The notes: generated by a model from the letters alone, not told the origin. A stretch of DNA of 6,893 bases from Deltaproteobacteria bacterium (GCA_030621455.1 JAUXHQ010000104.1:1-6893); one strand, 5' to 3'. Positions 1 to 6,777 are shown, counted from the first letter of the stretch. A program made the numbers and translations.

Positions 1-5
1 TCCCT

Positions 6-24
6 TCTCACGTTAGGGGTGAGA
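6..24. repeat. Small inverted repeat at the ferredoxin 3' end
   Basis: TCTCAC (6-11) and GTGAGA (19-24) form a perfect 6-bp inverted repeat around a 7-base loop. It overlaps the ferredoxin stop codon at 8-10. On the minus strand it is followed within the window only by AGGGA, with no T-run visible, so an intrinsic terminator cannot be claimed. It may be a weak mRNA 3' hairpin or chance. Confidence 0.3.
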
Positions 25-295
25 GCATTAAAAACCTATCTTCCCAATAAAACGCTGGTGGCTGCGCTGATTCCCCTTGGGGGAAGCCTAAAGTTTCTTC
101 CCATACGATACAGTCCGCCGGGCAGATATTTATAACTTCCTGAATGGCCGCTTGCGAGTATTGAGGAAGGTCTGCGACCTCAACGTACCCCATTTCGTTT
201 CTCCAAAAAACCATGGGGCAGACCTCCAAGCACCCACCACAATCAAGACATTTACTAATATCAACAACCGGGACTTTTTCCCTCTCCACCTTCAT
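8..295 (-). CDS. Single-cluster [4Fe-4S] ferredoxin
   Basis: A small cytoplasmic electron carrier of 95 residues. Residues 16-27 show C-x2-C-x2-C-x3-C-P (Cys16, 19, 22, 26), and a second cysteine pair lies in CPADCI (Cys58, Cys62). By analogy with Desulfovibrio ferredoxins, Cys16, 19, 22 and 58 would bind one [4Fe-4S] cluster. Cys26 and Cys62 are extra cysteines; in the related proteins an extra pair can form a disulfide. There is no second full CxxCxxC motif, so this is not a 2[4Fe-4S] clostridial type. After the ferredoxin fold (to about residue 67) comes a tail of about 28 residues rich in Pro and aromatics. The ATG start is supported by an in-frame TAA four codons upstream; the ribosome binding site is weak. 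It is divergent from the GTPase-like gene, and its redox partner is not in the window. The fold is certain; the role is generic. Confidence 0.93.
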   Translation of the reverse strand: MKVEREKVPVVDISKCLDCGGCLEVCPMVFWRNEMGYVEVADLPQYSQAAIQEVINICPADCIVWEETLGFPQGESAQPPAFYWEDRFLMLSPLT

Positions 296-323
296 GCTGA
301 CAGATTACCATGCCTTCCATTGC

Positions 324-348
324 GTGTGAAAAGGAGTTTCCCCGACAC
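324..348. promoter_or_regulatory. Possible activator binding site upstream of the sigma-54 promoter
   Basis: A nested imperfect inverted repeat is visible: GTGT (324-327) with ACAC (345-348) outside, and GAAA with TTTC inside. It lies about 85-110 bases upstream of the -24 element, a usual distance for bacterial enhancer-binding proteins. The match to any particular activator is unknown, and the repeat is short enough to be chance. Confidence 0.25.
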
Positions 349-431
349 AACTCATGCATCGGTTTCATCTATTACTTTTCTTGCTTATACAAATCAGGAT
401 TTATTTAAGGATAACTGGACTGTGTTTTTTG

Positions 432-446
432 TGGCACGACTCTTGC
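432..446 (+). promoter_or_regulatory. Sigma-54 (-24/-12) promoter
   Basis: The 15-mer TGGCACGACTCTTGC matches the sigma-54 consensus TGGCACG-N4-TTGC, with GG at 433-434 and GC at 445-446 separated by exactly 10 bases. It is preceded by a T-run (425-430), as in many such promoters. The expected transcription start is about 12 bases beyond the GC, near 457-459, giving a leader of about 275 bases before the ATG at 733. It points only at the GTPase-like gene. Sigma-54 promoters need an AAA+ enhancer-binding protein, so that gene is probably under activator control; no such regulator is in the window. Confidence 0.85.
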
Positions 447-579
447 GGTCCACGTTTGTATAGTTTCCGTTTGTAACAGCCGGCAAATGGAAGTGATTTC
501 ATTCCCGTCTACAAATGAGCTTCTGAGAAAATAGTAACTATTGGTTTCCATATATTAAATTTCACTGCATTATCGGTAT

Positions 580-623
580 GAATCCTCGACGACGTACTAG
601 AAATGTACGACTTACTCGGATTC
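580..623 (+). other. Stem-loop in the leader of the GTPase-like gene
   Basis: GAATCC (580-585) pairs with GGATTC (618-623), and CGTAC (593-597) pairs with GTACG (605-609) around a 7-base loop. A partly unpaired internal segment separates the two helices. It lies within the RNA expected from the sigma-54 promoter. No U-run follows it, so it is not an intrinsic terminator. It could be a leader RNA structure or a protein-binding site; its role is unknown. Confidence 0.4.
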
Positions 624-672
624 CTCCCTCTGGCCTTGTGAAATCATAATATTTGAAAACCGATATCTGAAC

Positions 673-682
673 GGACCGGTCC
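673..682. repeat. 10-bp perfect palindrome in the leader
   Basis: GGACCGGTCC is a perfect palindrome about 50 bases upstream of the ATG at 733. A dyad here could be an operator or part of leader structure, but a single 10-bp palindrome can arise by chance. Confidence 0.3.
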
Positions 683-720
683 CAAATCATGGGTATATCC
701 CGTTTGACGTAAATATTCGT

Positions 721-726
721 GAGAGG
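721..726 (+). promoter_or_regulatory. Ribosome binding site of the GTPase-like gene
   Basis: GAGAGG ends 6 bases before the ATG at 733. This fits Shine-Dalgarno spacing and supports that start; the P-loop follows only 13 residues later, as expected for the first strand of a G domain. Confidence 0.75.
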
Positions 727-732
727 TTTAAT

Positions 733-3303
733 ATGGATGACGTACGAGAGGTGTTGAATTTTATTCTGATAGGGCCCAAACATTCGGGTAGAACAGTTTA
801 CCTGAGCACACTTTTTGGTGCTGAGAAATCGATTGTGGCAGATAACAATGACACCAAGGAGTACCTCGAAAAAAGATGGAATGATATGACAGAAGGTAAC
901 AAATCCGTGGCAACTGCCCCTGGCTTGGTATCTCTGGACTTTGCATACAATTCGGAAACATACAGCGTAAGGTTTAGTGTCAATGACTATCGTGGCTATC
1001 TTGAAGAAGCACACAGCAGGTTAGAAGAAGATACCCAGGGACAACTGGATCGATTGAAGGAAAACATACAAGCCACTGACGGTCTTTTGTTCTTCTTTCC
1101 ATATGAAAAAGAGTCGGACAAGGAAGCAATGGAGAACTTCAAACACCAAATTGACGCATTCATCGACCTTGTGCGCGAGGTCTATCCTGACATGACTGAC
1201 ATTTCGATTCCCGTGGCCATCGCGGTTACAAAGTGGGACGAATCCCTTCATTATGGAAGGTCAAATGAGGAAGAAAAGGCCATCCAATACATCAGAGCCA
1301 CGGAAGCCTACAGGTCGGCAAGGGATAAGATCACCACATATTTTAGTAAAGTAAAGGTGTTCACAGTCTCCTCCTTTGGGCCCGGCGAAGATGGGATGCA
1401 TCTGGCTAAAGACCCGATTAAACCTCACAACATCACCAGTCCGTTAGACTATTTTCTCGAAGATTTCTTCGAGGTCGTGGCAAGACGCTGTGATACATTT
1501 CAGAAGATAGGGAACCTTCCGGGATTATTTAAATTCATACACCAAAGATACCGCCAAATTGGGTCTTACGAAGATGGTAAGTATCAGAAATTATTCGAGG
1601 AGGTTCAACAACAATATGCTGATAGACTGCTTTCCGAGCTCGGTCATGCATCATCTGTGGAAGAGAAAAAATTAATTGTAAAAAATCATAAGTACTTTAT
1701 TGAAAACGTAGAAAACCAGGAGGCAGCGAAAAATGTCGCAATCAAAGTTTCAGAAACCAGACTCCAGGGTAAACAGAAAACATTCATTACTGCCGTAGTA
1801 TTGATTCTTGCTCTGGTTGGGATCGGTTATGTAGGGGGTCTGTATTTGAAGTCGAGAGGTGAAAAGAGTCTGATGATCAAGATGGAGGAGTCAGGTGATG
1901 CTAAACCCAGGGAAATCTTGACCATGGCCCGGACATATCTGGCAAATTACCAGTCGAATACGCTACTTATGCCTTACAGCATTGATGACCGGAGGAGGAA
2001 AGTTGAACGGATCCAGGCCAAGGCCGAAAGCGACATTCAAGAATGGCTTCGGGATCGGTTCCACCGCCTGGGAGATCTTCAACTCACCGAGGAAAACCTC
2101 CAAAAGGTGAGGGCCCTTCGTAAAGACGCTCGCTTATTTCCTGATTTCGAGATTGCTTCAGAAATAGAGCATTTTTCCGGAAAATTTTGCCGGCGGTTTG
2201 TCGTAAATCAGAAAAAGTATCAAAGAAAACAGGATACCATGGCGAGAGCGAAGGCTATTTTAGCCTCTGCCGAGCCGGACGAAAGGCGTTTGAAAGAGAT
2301 GCTCAAGAGGGTAAGAAAACTGAAGGGCGACGGCGACACCAATATAATGATTCGTCAGTTGACAGAAAAGTTGCGGTCCATACAGGCTCAAAAGAGGGAA
2401 CTAGCCAGAACGGATCTTTTTGCCAAGGCAAGAATTCTCAGCGAGTCCGCCAAACCTGGCGAGAATGATCTTAAAGAGACGCTCAAGAAACTGAGGGCAT
2501 TAGGCAAGGACAGGGAGGGCAAAGAGTTGATTAACCAGCTGACAAAAAAGCTGCGTTCGATCCAAGCTCAAAGGGCCTTCGCTAATATAAGGAACTTACT
2601 GAAACAGTTAGCCCCCGATGCCGAGGCCGGGGGAATGAAGAACGTTGTCATTAGAAACTGGGATGACCACTTGACCCGCGAGCATAGAGATATCCTGAAA
2701 AAAATTATTGACAAAAAGGTCCTGGACAAGGACAGTAAGGATATTCGTTCCCTTGGAGGAGAGTACGAAAGTATAGCTGAGGTAAAAAAAGATAAAAACA
2801 GTATCCGAAAAATAAGAGAGAATGAACTGAACATTCCCCGGCTGAACCAATACCATTATGTACGTTCTCCGGAACTTCGTAAAAAATTGGGGAGGGTAGT
2901 GGCCAGCATAAATGCCTGTGAGAGCGCTCTGAGGGGTATCAAAGTCAGTGTGGAATTTATCGCTCAAAACTTGGATAACAGGCCCCTGGGTTTCAGGTGT
3001 GAAGGGTGGAGGAAGGAAAAAGATATCATACTAAGATTGGATAACGAGGAGTTTCATTACAAACATGATAATGGTAAGTGTTCATCGGATATGAAGGGAC
3101 AACAAAGAATGAAGTGGCAAAAACCGCTGACCTTAAAACATAAGAAATACCATGTCATGGTATCAGAGTGGGATGCCTTTGGTAGTGAACACATCGAAGG
3201 AGAGATTCTTGTTACTGAAGGGACATTGTTCAATATTCATAACCGCGGTTTTGTAGAGCTTACCATAAACGGGACAGAGTATTCTCTGCGTTTTCAAAGA
3301 TAA
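733..3303 (+). CDS. Membrane-anchored P-loop GTPase-like protein, function unknown
   Basis: An 856-residue protein that I cannot assign to a named family. Residues 1-250 look like a G domain: P-loop GPKHSGRT (14-21), a likely G2 threonine around 59-61, G3 DYRG (85-88), G4 TKWD (166-169) and G5-like SSF (213-215). The P-loop lysine is replaced by Arg20. The pattern of a hydrophobic strand, SGRTVYL and DYRG recalls bacterial double-GTPase and TssM-like G domains. One membrane helix spans about 351-372, with no signal peptide. Residues 380-730 are charged and mostly helical, with a 60-residue tandem duplication (501-560, 561-620). Residues 734-856 look beta-rich, and WQKPLTLKHKKYHVMVSEWD with the following FGSEHIEGEI resembles the C2 pattern. 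The G domain must be cytosolic, so the second half may be extracytoplasmic, but positive charges flank both sides of the helix. It is a single gene with its own sigma-54 promoter and converges on fusA. GTPase-like is fairly sure; the role is open. Confidence 0.85.
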   Translation: MDDVREVLNFILIGPKHSGRTVYLSTLFGAEKSIVADNNDTKEYLEKRWNDMTEGNKSVATAPGLVSLDFAYNSETYSVRFSVNDYRGYLEEAHSRLEEDTQGQLDRLKENIQATDGLLFFFPYEKESDKEAMENFKHQIDAFIDLVREVYPDMTDISIPVAIAVTKWDESLHYGRSNEEEKAIQYIRATEAYRSARDKITTYFSKVKVFTVSSFGPGEDGMHLAKDPIKPHNITSPLDYFLEDFFEVVARRCDTFQKIGNLPGLFKFIHQRYRQIGSYEDGKYQKLFEEVQQQYADRLLSELGHASSVEEKKLIVKNHKYFIENVENQEAAKNVAIKVSETRLQGKQKTFITAVVLILALVGIGYVGGLYLKSRGEKSLMIKMEESGDAKPREILTMARTYLANYQSNTLLMPYSIDDRRRKVERIQAKAESDIQEWLRDRFHRLGDLQLTEENLQKVRALRKDARLFPDFEIASEIEHFSGKFCRRFVVNQKKYQRKQDTMARAKAILASAEPDERRLKEMLKRVRKLKGDGDTNIMIRQLTEKLRSIQAQKRELARTDLFAKARILSESAKPGENDLKETLKKLRALGKDREGKELINQLTKKLRSIQAQRAFANIRNLLKQLAPDAEAGGMKNVVIRNWDDHLTREHRDILKKIIDKKVLDKDSKDIRSLGGEYESIAEVKKDKNSIRKIRENELNIPRLNQYHYVRSPELRKKLGRVVASINACESALRGIKVSVEFIAQNLDNRPLGFRCEGWRKEKDIILRLDNEEFHYKHDNGKCSSDMKGQQRMKWQKPLTLKHKKYHVMVSEWDAFGSEHIEGEILVTEGTLFNIHNRGFVELTINGTEYSLRFQR
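2233..2592 (+). repeat. Tandem 60-residue duplication inside the GTPase-like gene
   Basis: Protein residues 501-560 and 561-620 align without gaps at an offset of exactly 60. Shared landmarks are the Pro at 515 and 575, LKE at 520-522 and 580-582, and identical LRSIQAQ at 547-553 and 607-613. The DNA copies differ at many third positions, so the duplication is old or fast-evolving. A weaker third unit may lie at about 455-467 (LQKVRALRKD compared with LKKLRALGKD at 584-593). The units look helical and highly charged. Confidence 0.8.
2612..2633 (+). other. GC-rich intragenic hairpin
   Basis: CCCCCG (2612-2617) and CGGGGG (2628-2633) form a perfect 6-bp stem. GCC and GGC inside it (2620-2622, 2625-2627) could add pairs, though the remaining loop would be tight. 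It stands out against the modest GC of the surrounding gene and falls just after the tandem duplication. No U-run follows, so it is not a terminator. Confidence 0.35.
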
Positions 3304-3310
3304 TGACCAC
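3304..3310. other. Seven-base convergent junction, no terminator visible
   Basis: The GTPase-like gene ends with TAA (3301-3303), followed at once by TGA. fusA ends on the other strand at 3311. No hairpin with a T-run was found within or beside the gap for either direction, so the two transcripts probably overlap at their 3' ends or end by Rho. Confidence 0.6.
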
Positions 3311-5359
3311 TTAGCATCTCCCGGCGCCAACCTTGTCGTAACGGGAAAACTGCATGGAAAAAGTCCCCCTTCCCTGGGTGACTGACCTCAGGTCAGTTGA
3401 ATACCCGAACATTCTTCTCAATGGGATCAATGACTTTATGGTCTTGACCTTTCCTTTTGGAGCTACCTCCTCTATTTTTCCGCCACGTGAATTGATGTCT
3501 CCTATGGTCTCACCCACAAACTCATCAGGAATTATTACATCAACCTCCATGATAGGCTCAAGGAGTGTGGGATTGGCAGTTTCGCACCCCTTCTTGAAAG
3601 CCATAGATGCGGCAACTCGATAACCAAGTTTTGAGGAGTTGAGTTCATGAAAGGACACGTCAAAGAGGGTCACACTTAAATCCACCAGCTGGTAACCACT
3701 TATGACACCACTGTTGGATGACTCTCTGATGCCTTCTTCAACAGCCGGTATGTATTCAGGGGGTAGTACCCCGTCCTTTAAGCCATTGACAAAGCTGAAC
3801 CCTCGTCCCCTATCTTGGGGGTCAAGGCGCAACCAGACATGACCGTAGTGGAGACGACCCTCGAATTCTTTTTCAAAACTCGCCTCAACCTCTACGGATT
3901 TATCAATAGTCTCCCGATATACAACCTGAGGTTTTCCCACATTTACGGCCACCTTAAAATCTCTAAGCAATCTGTTCACCAAAATATCAAGGTGGAGTTC
4001 TCCCATTCCGGAGATAATTGTCTGGTCCGTCTCCTCATCAACCCGCACCCTGAAGGTGGGGTCTTCCTCTGCCAGTTTCTCGAGACAAAGGGGTAGTTTT
4101 TCTTCATCGTTCTTGGTCTTTGGCTCAATGGCAACGGAGATGACAGGATCGTAGATGTCGATGGGTTCCAGGAGCACGGGGTGGGCTTCATCACAAATGG
4201 TATCCCCTGTAGTTGTATATTTTAATCCCATAGCCGCTACGATATTTCCCGCCCCGACTTTCTGTATCCTTTCCCGATTATTGGCATGCATCTGTAAGAT
4301 CCTGGCTATCCTCTCCTTCTTATTCTTTGTGGGGTTTAATATCTCCGATCCGGCCTGTAGAACCCCCGAATATACGCGAAAATAGGTCATTTTGCGCCCA
4401 TGTTCCATCATAATCTTGAAGGACAACGCGGAAAAGTGCTCATCATCACTGCTTAGACGTATTTCTTCCTTACCGGTTTTCGGGTTTATCCCGGAAACAG
4501 GAGGAACATCTATAGGAGAAGGGAGGAAATCAACTATGGAATCCAAAAGCGGCTGTACACCTTTGTTTCGGAGTCCCGCCGCGCATAGGACCGGCACCAG
4601 TTTATAACCTATGGTTGCATCTCTGATGGCCGACTTAATCTCCATCTCTGTCAAGACCTCTCCGGCAAGATATTTTTCAGTGAGTATGTCATCGGTTTCG
4701 GCCGCAGCCTCAATCAGCCGTTCCCTATACTCCTGACTTTGATCGAGAAAGTCTTGCGGGATATCCCCTTCGTCGAAAGTAGACCCCAGGGTCTCTTGAT
4801 GCCAGACTTTTGTTTTCATCTTGATCAAATCGATCACACCCTGGAAATCGTCTTCTTTTCCGAAAGGGAGCTGGATTATTAACGGGGTGGCCCCTAATCT
4901 GTCTTTCATCATTTCAACAGTTCCAAGGAAATCAGCACCAACCCTGTCCATCTTGTTTATTAAGACTATTCTCGGTACATTGTACTTGTCAGCTTGATGC
5001 CACACAGTCTCTGATTGTGGTTCAACACCTCCTACGGCGCAGAATATGACTACAGCCCCATCCAGTATCCTGAGGGATCTCTCCACCTCCATGGTAAAAT
5101 CCACATGTCCGGGGGTGTCTATGATATGGATTTCATGATCTCTCCAATGACATGTGGTCACCGCCGATGTTATCGTGATTCCCCTTTCCTGTTCTTGAAC
5201 CATCCAATCCATGGTCGCCTGTCCATCGTCAACCTCCCCCATCTTGTGAGAGCGCCCCGTGTAGTATAGTATTCTCTCTGTGGTGGTGGTCTTCCCCGCA
5301 TCGATGTGTGCAATAATCCCGATATTTCTTATTCGAGAGAGGTTACTTTTTCGTGGCAT
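3311..5359 (-). CDS. fusA: Elongation factor G, probably a divergent paralogue
   Basis: Translational GTPase of 682 residues that drives tRNA-mRNA translocation, and in some paralogues ribosome recycling, in the cytoplasm. The G domain is complete: AHIDAGKT (17-24), RGITI (59-63), DTPGH (81-85, with catalytic-type His85), NKMD (135-138) and CAAG (259-262). Domains II to V follow, including [10 protein letters not shown] (449-458). Two features differ from canonical EF-G such as that of E. coli: the glycine-rich domain IV tip loop (GGRGQ) reads EGRLH (500-504), and the chain stops soon after FSRYD (671-675), lacking the usual C-terminal extension of 15-20 residues. The second tip histidine is kept (His571, in SFHEL). 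Its ATG directly abuts the GerMN gene's TAG, suggesting translational coupling; GAGG lies 16 bases and GGGA 5 bases upstream. It is not beside rpsL, rpsG or tuf, so a second EF-G elsewhere is likely. The family is certain; the subtype is inferred. Confidence 0.96.
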   Translation of the reverse strand: MPRKSNLSRIRNIGIIAHIDAGKTTTTERILYYTGRSHKMGEVDDGQATMDWMVQEQERGITITSAVTTCHWRDHEIHIIDTPGHVDFTMEVERSLRILDGAVVIFCAVGGVEPQSETVWHQADKYNVPRIVLINKMDRVGADFLGTVEMMKDRLGATPLIIQLPFGKEDDFQGVIDLIKMKTKVWHQETLGSTFDEGDIPQDFLDQSQEYRERLIEAAAETDDILTEKYLAGEVLTEMEIKSAIRDATIGYKLVPVLCAAGLRNKGVQPLLDSIVDFLPSPIDVPPVSGINPKTGKEEIRLSSDDEHFSALSFKIMMEHGRKMTYFRVYSGVLQAGSEILNPTKNKKERIARILQMHANNRERIQKVGAGNIVAAMGLKYTTTGDTICDEAHPVLLEPIDIYDPVISVAIEPKTKNDEEKLPLCLEKLAEEDPTFRVRVDEETDQTIISGMGELHLDILVNRLLRDFKVAVNVGKPQVVYRETIDKSVEVEASFEKEFEGRLHYGHVWLRLDPQDRGRGFSFVNGLKDGVLPPEYIPAVEEGIRESSNSGVISGYQLVDLSVTLFDVSFHELNSSKLGYRVAASMAFKKGCETANPTLLEPIMEVDVIIPDEFVGETIGDINSRGGKIEEVAPKGKVKTIKSLIPLRRMFGYSTDLRSVTQGRGTFSMQFSRYDKVGAGRC

Positions 5360-5965
5360 CTAATTCCCAACAATTCCTCTATTGGCTTCAAGCGGCCTGA
5401 GTGCGTAAATATGTCCGGCTAGGGTTTCGACCTTCTTCCCTCCCACTAAAATCTGGACCTTTTCTATATTTTCGAAATTTAGGGTAAGGGAATTCACAAT
5501 TGAATAGACGGTGAGTAATTCTGAAGAACTGCCCCCTGTGTGCTTCCCGGTTAGCTCGGTGCTAAAATCTACAGAGGCGATCCTATCGGTATTGACAGAG
5601 AGGTTACGCAGGGTTGTAGCACCCGGTATGGTTCGTGTGAGATCAGTCTTCGGCCCTCCAATCAGCTCCAGGATGACCTTCTTGGCCTGGTTAGCCAACC
5701 CACCAACAGAATCTATCCTTCTTTTTTCTTTTATTAAACTCCCGCCGGCCAAGTCACCGAAATATAGATCTACAATAATCTTTTCTTTTATCTCTGTGAT
5801 TCTTGTGGGACGTATATTCTTGTAATATTTTGAATAGAGAAACGAGCTAACTAAAAAGGTCAAGAGGGCAATGACAAGGACGAAGAAGAAACCGAACTTA
5901 TAAGAATCCCCCTGTGCTGATTTCCCTTTTCCTGTTGTCCTCTTTCCCTTGTTTGATTTGGACAC
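5360..5965 (-). CDS. GerMN-domain membrane-anchored protein
   Basis: A 201-residue protein with a basic N-terminus (about 1-23), one membrane helix (about 24-44) and a single GerMN domain (about 62-190), predicted to face outside the cytoplasmic membrane. Domain hallmarks visible are the strand VDLYFGD (65-71), the helix leading to LIGGPKTD (101-108), SVDFSTEL (131-138), the TVYSIVNSLT segment (152-161) and VQILVGGKKVETLAGH (170-185). GerM of Bacillus has two such domains and acts in sporulation and germination; single-domain homologues also occur in non-sporing bacteria, where the role is unclear. The start is GTG (5965), chosen for AGGGGA seven bases upstream, which overlaps the murI stop. 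The gap to murI is 11 bases, and the stop touches the fusA start, so the three genes are probably one transcript. The link with murI hints at a cell-envelope role, which is inference. Confidence 0.88.
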   Translation of the reverse strand: MSKSNKGKRTTGKGKSAQGDSYKFGFFFVLVIALLTFLVSSFLYSKYYKNIRPTRITEIKEKIIVDLYFGDLAGGSLIKEKRRIDSVGGLANQAKKVILELIGGPKTDLTRTIPGATTLRNLSVNTDRIASVDFSTELTGKHTGGSSSELLTVYSIVNSLTLNFENIEKVQILVGGKKVETLAGHIYALRPLEANRGIVGN

Positions 5966-5978
5966 CCTTTCTTCCCCT
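5966..5978 (-). promoter_or_regulatory. Ribosome binding site for the GTG start of the GerMN gene
   Basis: Read on the minus strand, AGGGGA (5978-5973) lies 7 bases before the GTG at 5965 and overlaps the murI TAG stop. This supports the GTG start and coupling of translation to murI. Confidence 0.7.
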
Positions 5979-6777
5979 ATGTTATACTCACCTGTTGAAC
6001 GTCGTTAAGGTCCATTCCTTGCAAGAACCTAATCCCTCCTTTGGCAAGCCTCTCAGGGGCATCAGTGGCATAAAACCGATGAACTGCTTTTTCATCGCCA
6101 TCTCTCAGGGAGTTGTCGGCCTTCAAGACCATCAATATTTCCATGGCCGTCTCTTCAGCAGAGTCCACCAATATCACTTCATCGCCTAAGACTTCCCTAA
6201 TTACACCTTTTAGCAAAGGGTAGTGAGTGCAACCAAGTATCAATGTGTCAATATTTGCATCTTTGAGTGTCTGTAAATACCTTTTCGCAGTAAGAGATGC
6301 GATGTCGTTGTCTGTCCACCCTTCTTCCACCAGGGGGACGAATAGGGGGCAGGCCTGGCTGATTACCTCAATTCCAGGGTCTATACCTTTGATTGAGGTA
6401 AGATAAGCCTTGCTGTTTACTGTTCTTTCTGTCCCGATCACACCCACTCTCTTTTGTCTGGTAGACCTTATCGCCTTTCGTGCCCCGGGTTCCATAACTC
6501 CGATAATAGGTAGGCTACACCTTTCTCTCAACGCCGGAAGCGCCACAGCAGAAGCCGTATTGCAGGCTACAACCAGGAGTTTTATGTTCTTGCTCAACAG
6601 AAACCTTGCGTTTTCCAGGGAGTATCTGATTACCGTATCTGCTGACTTGATCCCGTACGGGACCCTTGCCGTATCCCCCAAGTAAATGGTATCTTCCTTC
6701 GGAAGGATATTCATTATCTCCTTTAACACCGTCAATCCGCCAATACCCGAATCGAAGACCCCTATGGCTCCATCCAT
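5977..6777 (-). CDS. murI: Glutamate racemase
   Basis: Cofactor-independent cytoplasmic enzyme that interconverts L- and D-glutamate, supplying D-glutamate for MurD in peptidoglycan synthesis. At 266 residues it has the usual length. The two catalytic cysteines are present: Cys72 in ACNTAS (71-76) and Cys183 in GCTHYPLL (182-189). Other hallmarks are FDSGIGGL (8-15), GDTARVPYG (34-42), GVMEPGA (93-99), GVIGTERTV (112-120) and His185 next to the second cysteine. No deletion or frameshift is seen. The ATG at 6777 is preceded by a G-rich GGGGTGAGGT stretch that can serve as ribosome binding site, though the GAGGT part is very close. It is the first gene of the apparent murI-gerM-fusA unit, and a promoter candidate lies about 45 bases or more upstream. 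Confidence 0.97.
   Translation of the reverse strand: MDGAIGVFDSGIGGLTVLKEIMNILPKEDTIYLGDTARVPYGIKSADTVIRYSLENARFLLSKNIKLLVVACNTASAVALPALRERCSLPIIGVMEPGARKAIRSTRQKRVGVIGTERTVNSKAYLTSIKGIDPGIEVISQACPLFVPLVEEGWTDNDIASLTAKRYLQTLKDANIDTLILGCTHYPLLKGVIREVLGDEVILVDSAEETAMEILMVLKADNSLRDGDEKAVHRFYATDAPERLAKGGIRFLQGMDLNDVQQVSIT

Larger units (their letters stand above)
296..732. other. Divergent intergenic region with regulatory sequences
   Basis: This 437-base gap separates the divergent ferredoxin and GTPase-like genes. It holds the sigma-54 promoter at 432-446, an upstream inverted repeat at 324-348, a leader stem-loop at 580-623 and a 10-bp palindrome at 673-682. Only two tiny ORFs of 15 and 23 codons occur on the plus strand in the leader, neither with a credible ribosome binding site. 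No tRNA or recognisable riboswitch was seen. The ferredoxin promoter should also lie here, on the minus strand, but no convincing -35/-10 pair was found. Confidence 0.7.

Noticed and set aside
296..430. A sigma-70 promoter for the ferredoxin on the minus strand
   Set aside because: TATAAG-like sequences occur, but none has a reasonable -35 box at the right spacing.
152..463. A 103-codon plus-strand ORF overlapping the ferredoxin
   Set aside because: It is antisense to a clear ferredoxin, spans the sigma-54 promoter, and has no recognisable domain.
487..534. A 15-codon ORF on the plus strand in the leader
   Set aside because: No Shine-Dalgarno sequence, very short, and no recognisable peptide.
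578..649. A 23-codon ORF encoding an arginine-rich peptide on the plus strand in the leader
   Set aside because: No ribosome binding site. It overlaps the inverted repeat, and its arginines come from repeated CGA/CGT/AGA codons in that structure. A leader peptide cannot be excluded but is unsupported.
562..1014. A 150-codon minus-strand ORF overlapping the leader and the start of the GTPase-like gene
   Set aside because: It lies opposite the P-loop and G3 region of a strong gene, and the cysteine/aromatic-rich translation looks like an antisense reading.
733..3303. The GTPase-like protein as a type VI secretion TssM/IcmF
   Set aside because: It lacks the N-terminal membrane helix pair, has a single central helix, and no other type VI genes are nearby.
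3317..3347. TCCCG/CGGGA inverted repeat near the fusA 3' end as a terminator
   Set aside because: The loop is about 18 bases, the stem only 5 bp, and no T-run follows on either strand.
5360..5965. The GerMN gene as proof of an endospore former
   Set aside because: Single GerMN domains occur in non-sporing bacteria, and no sporulation genes are seen here.
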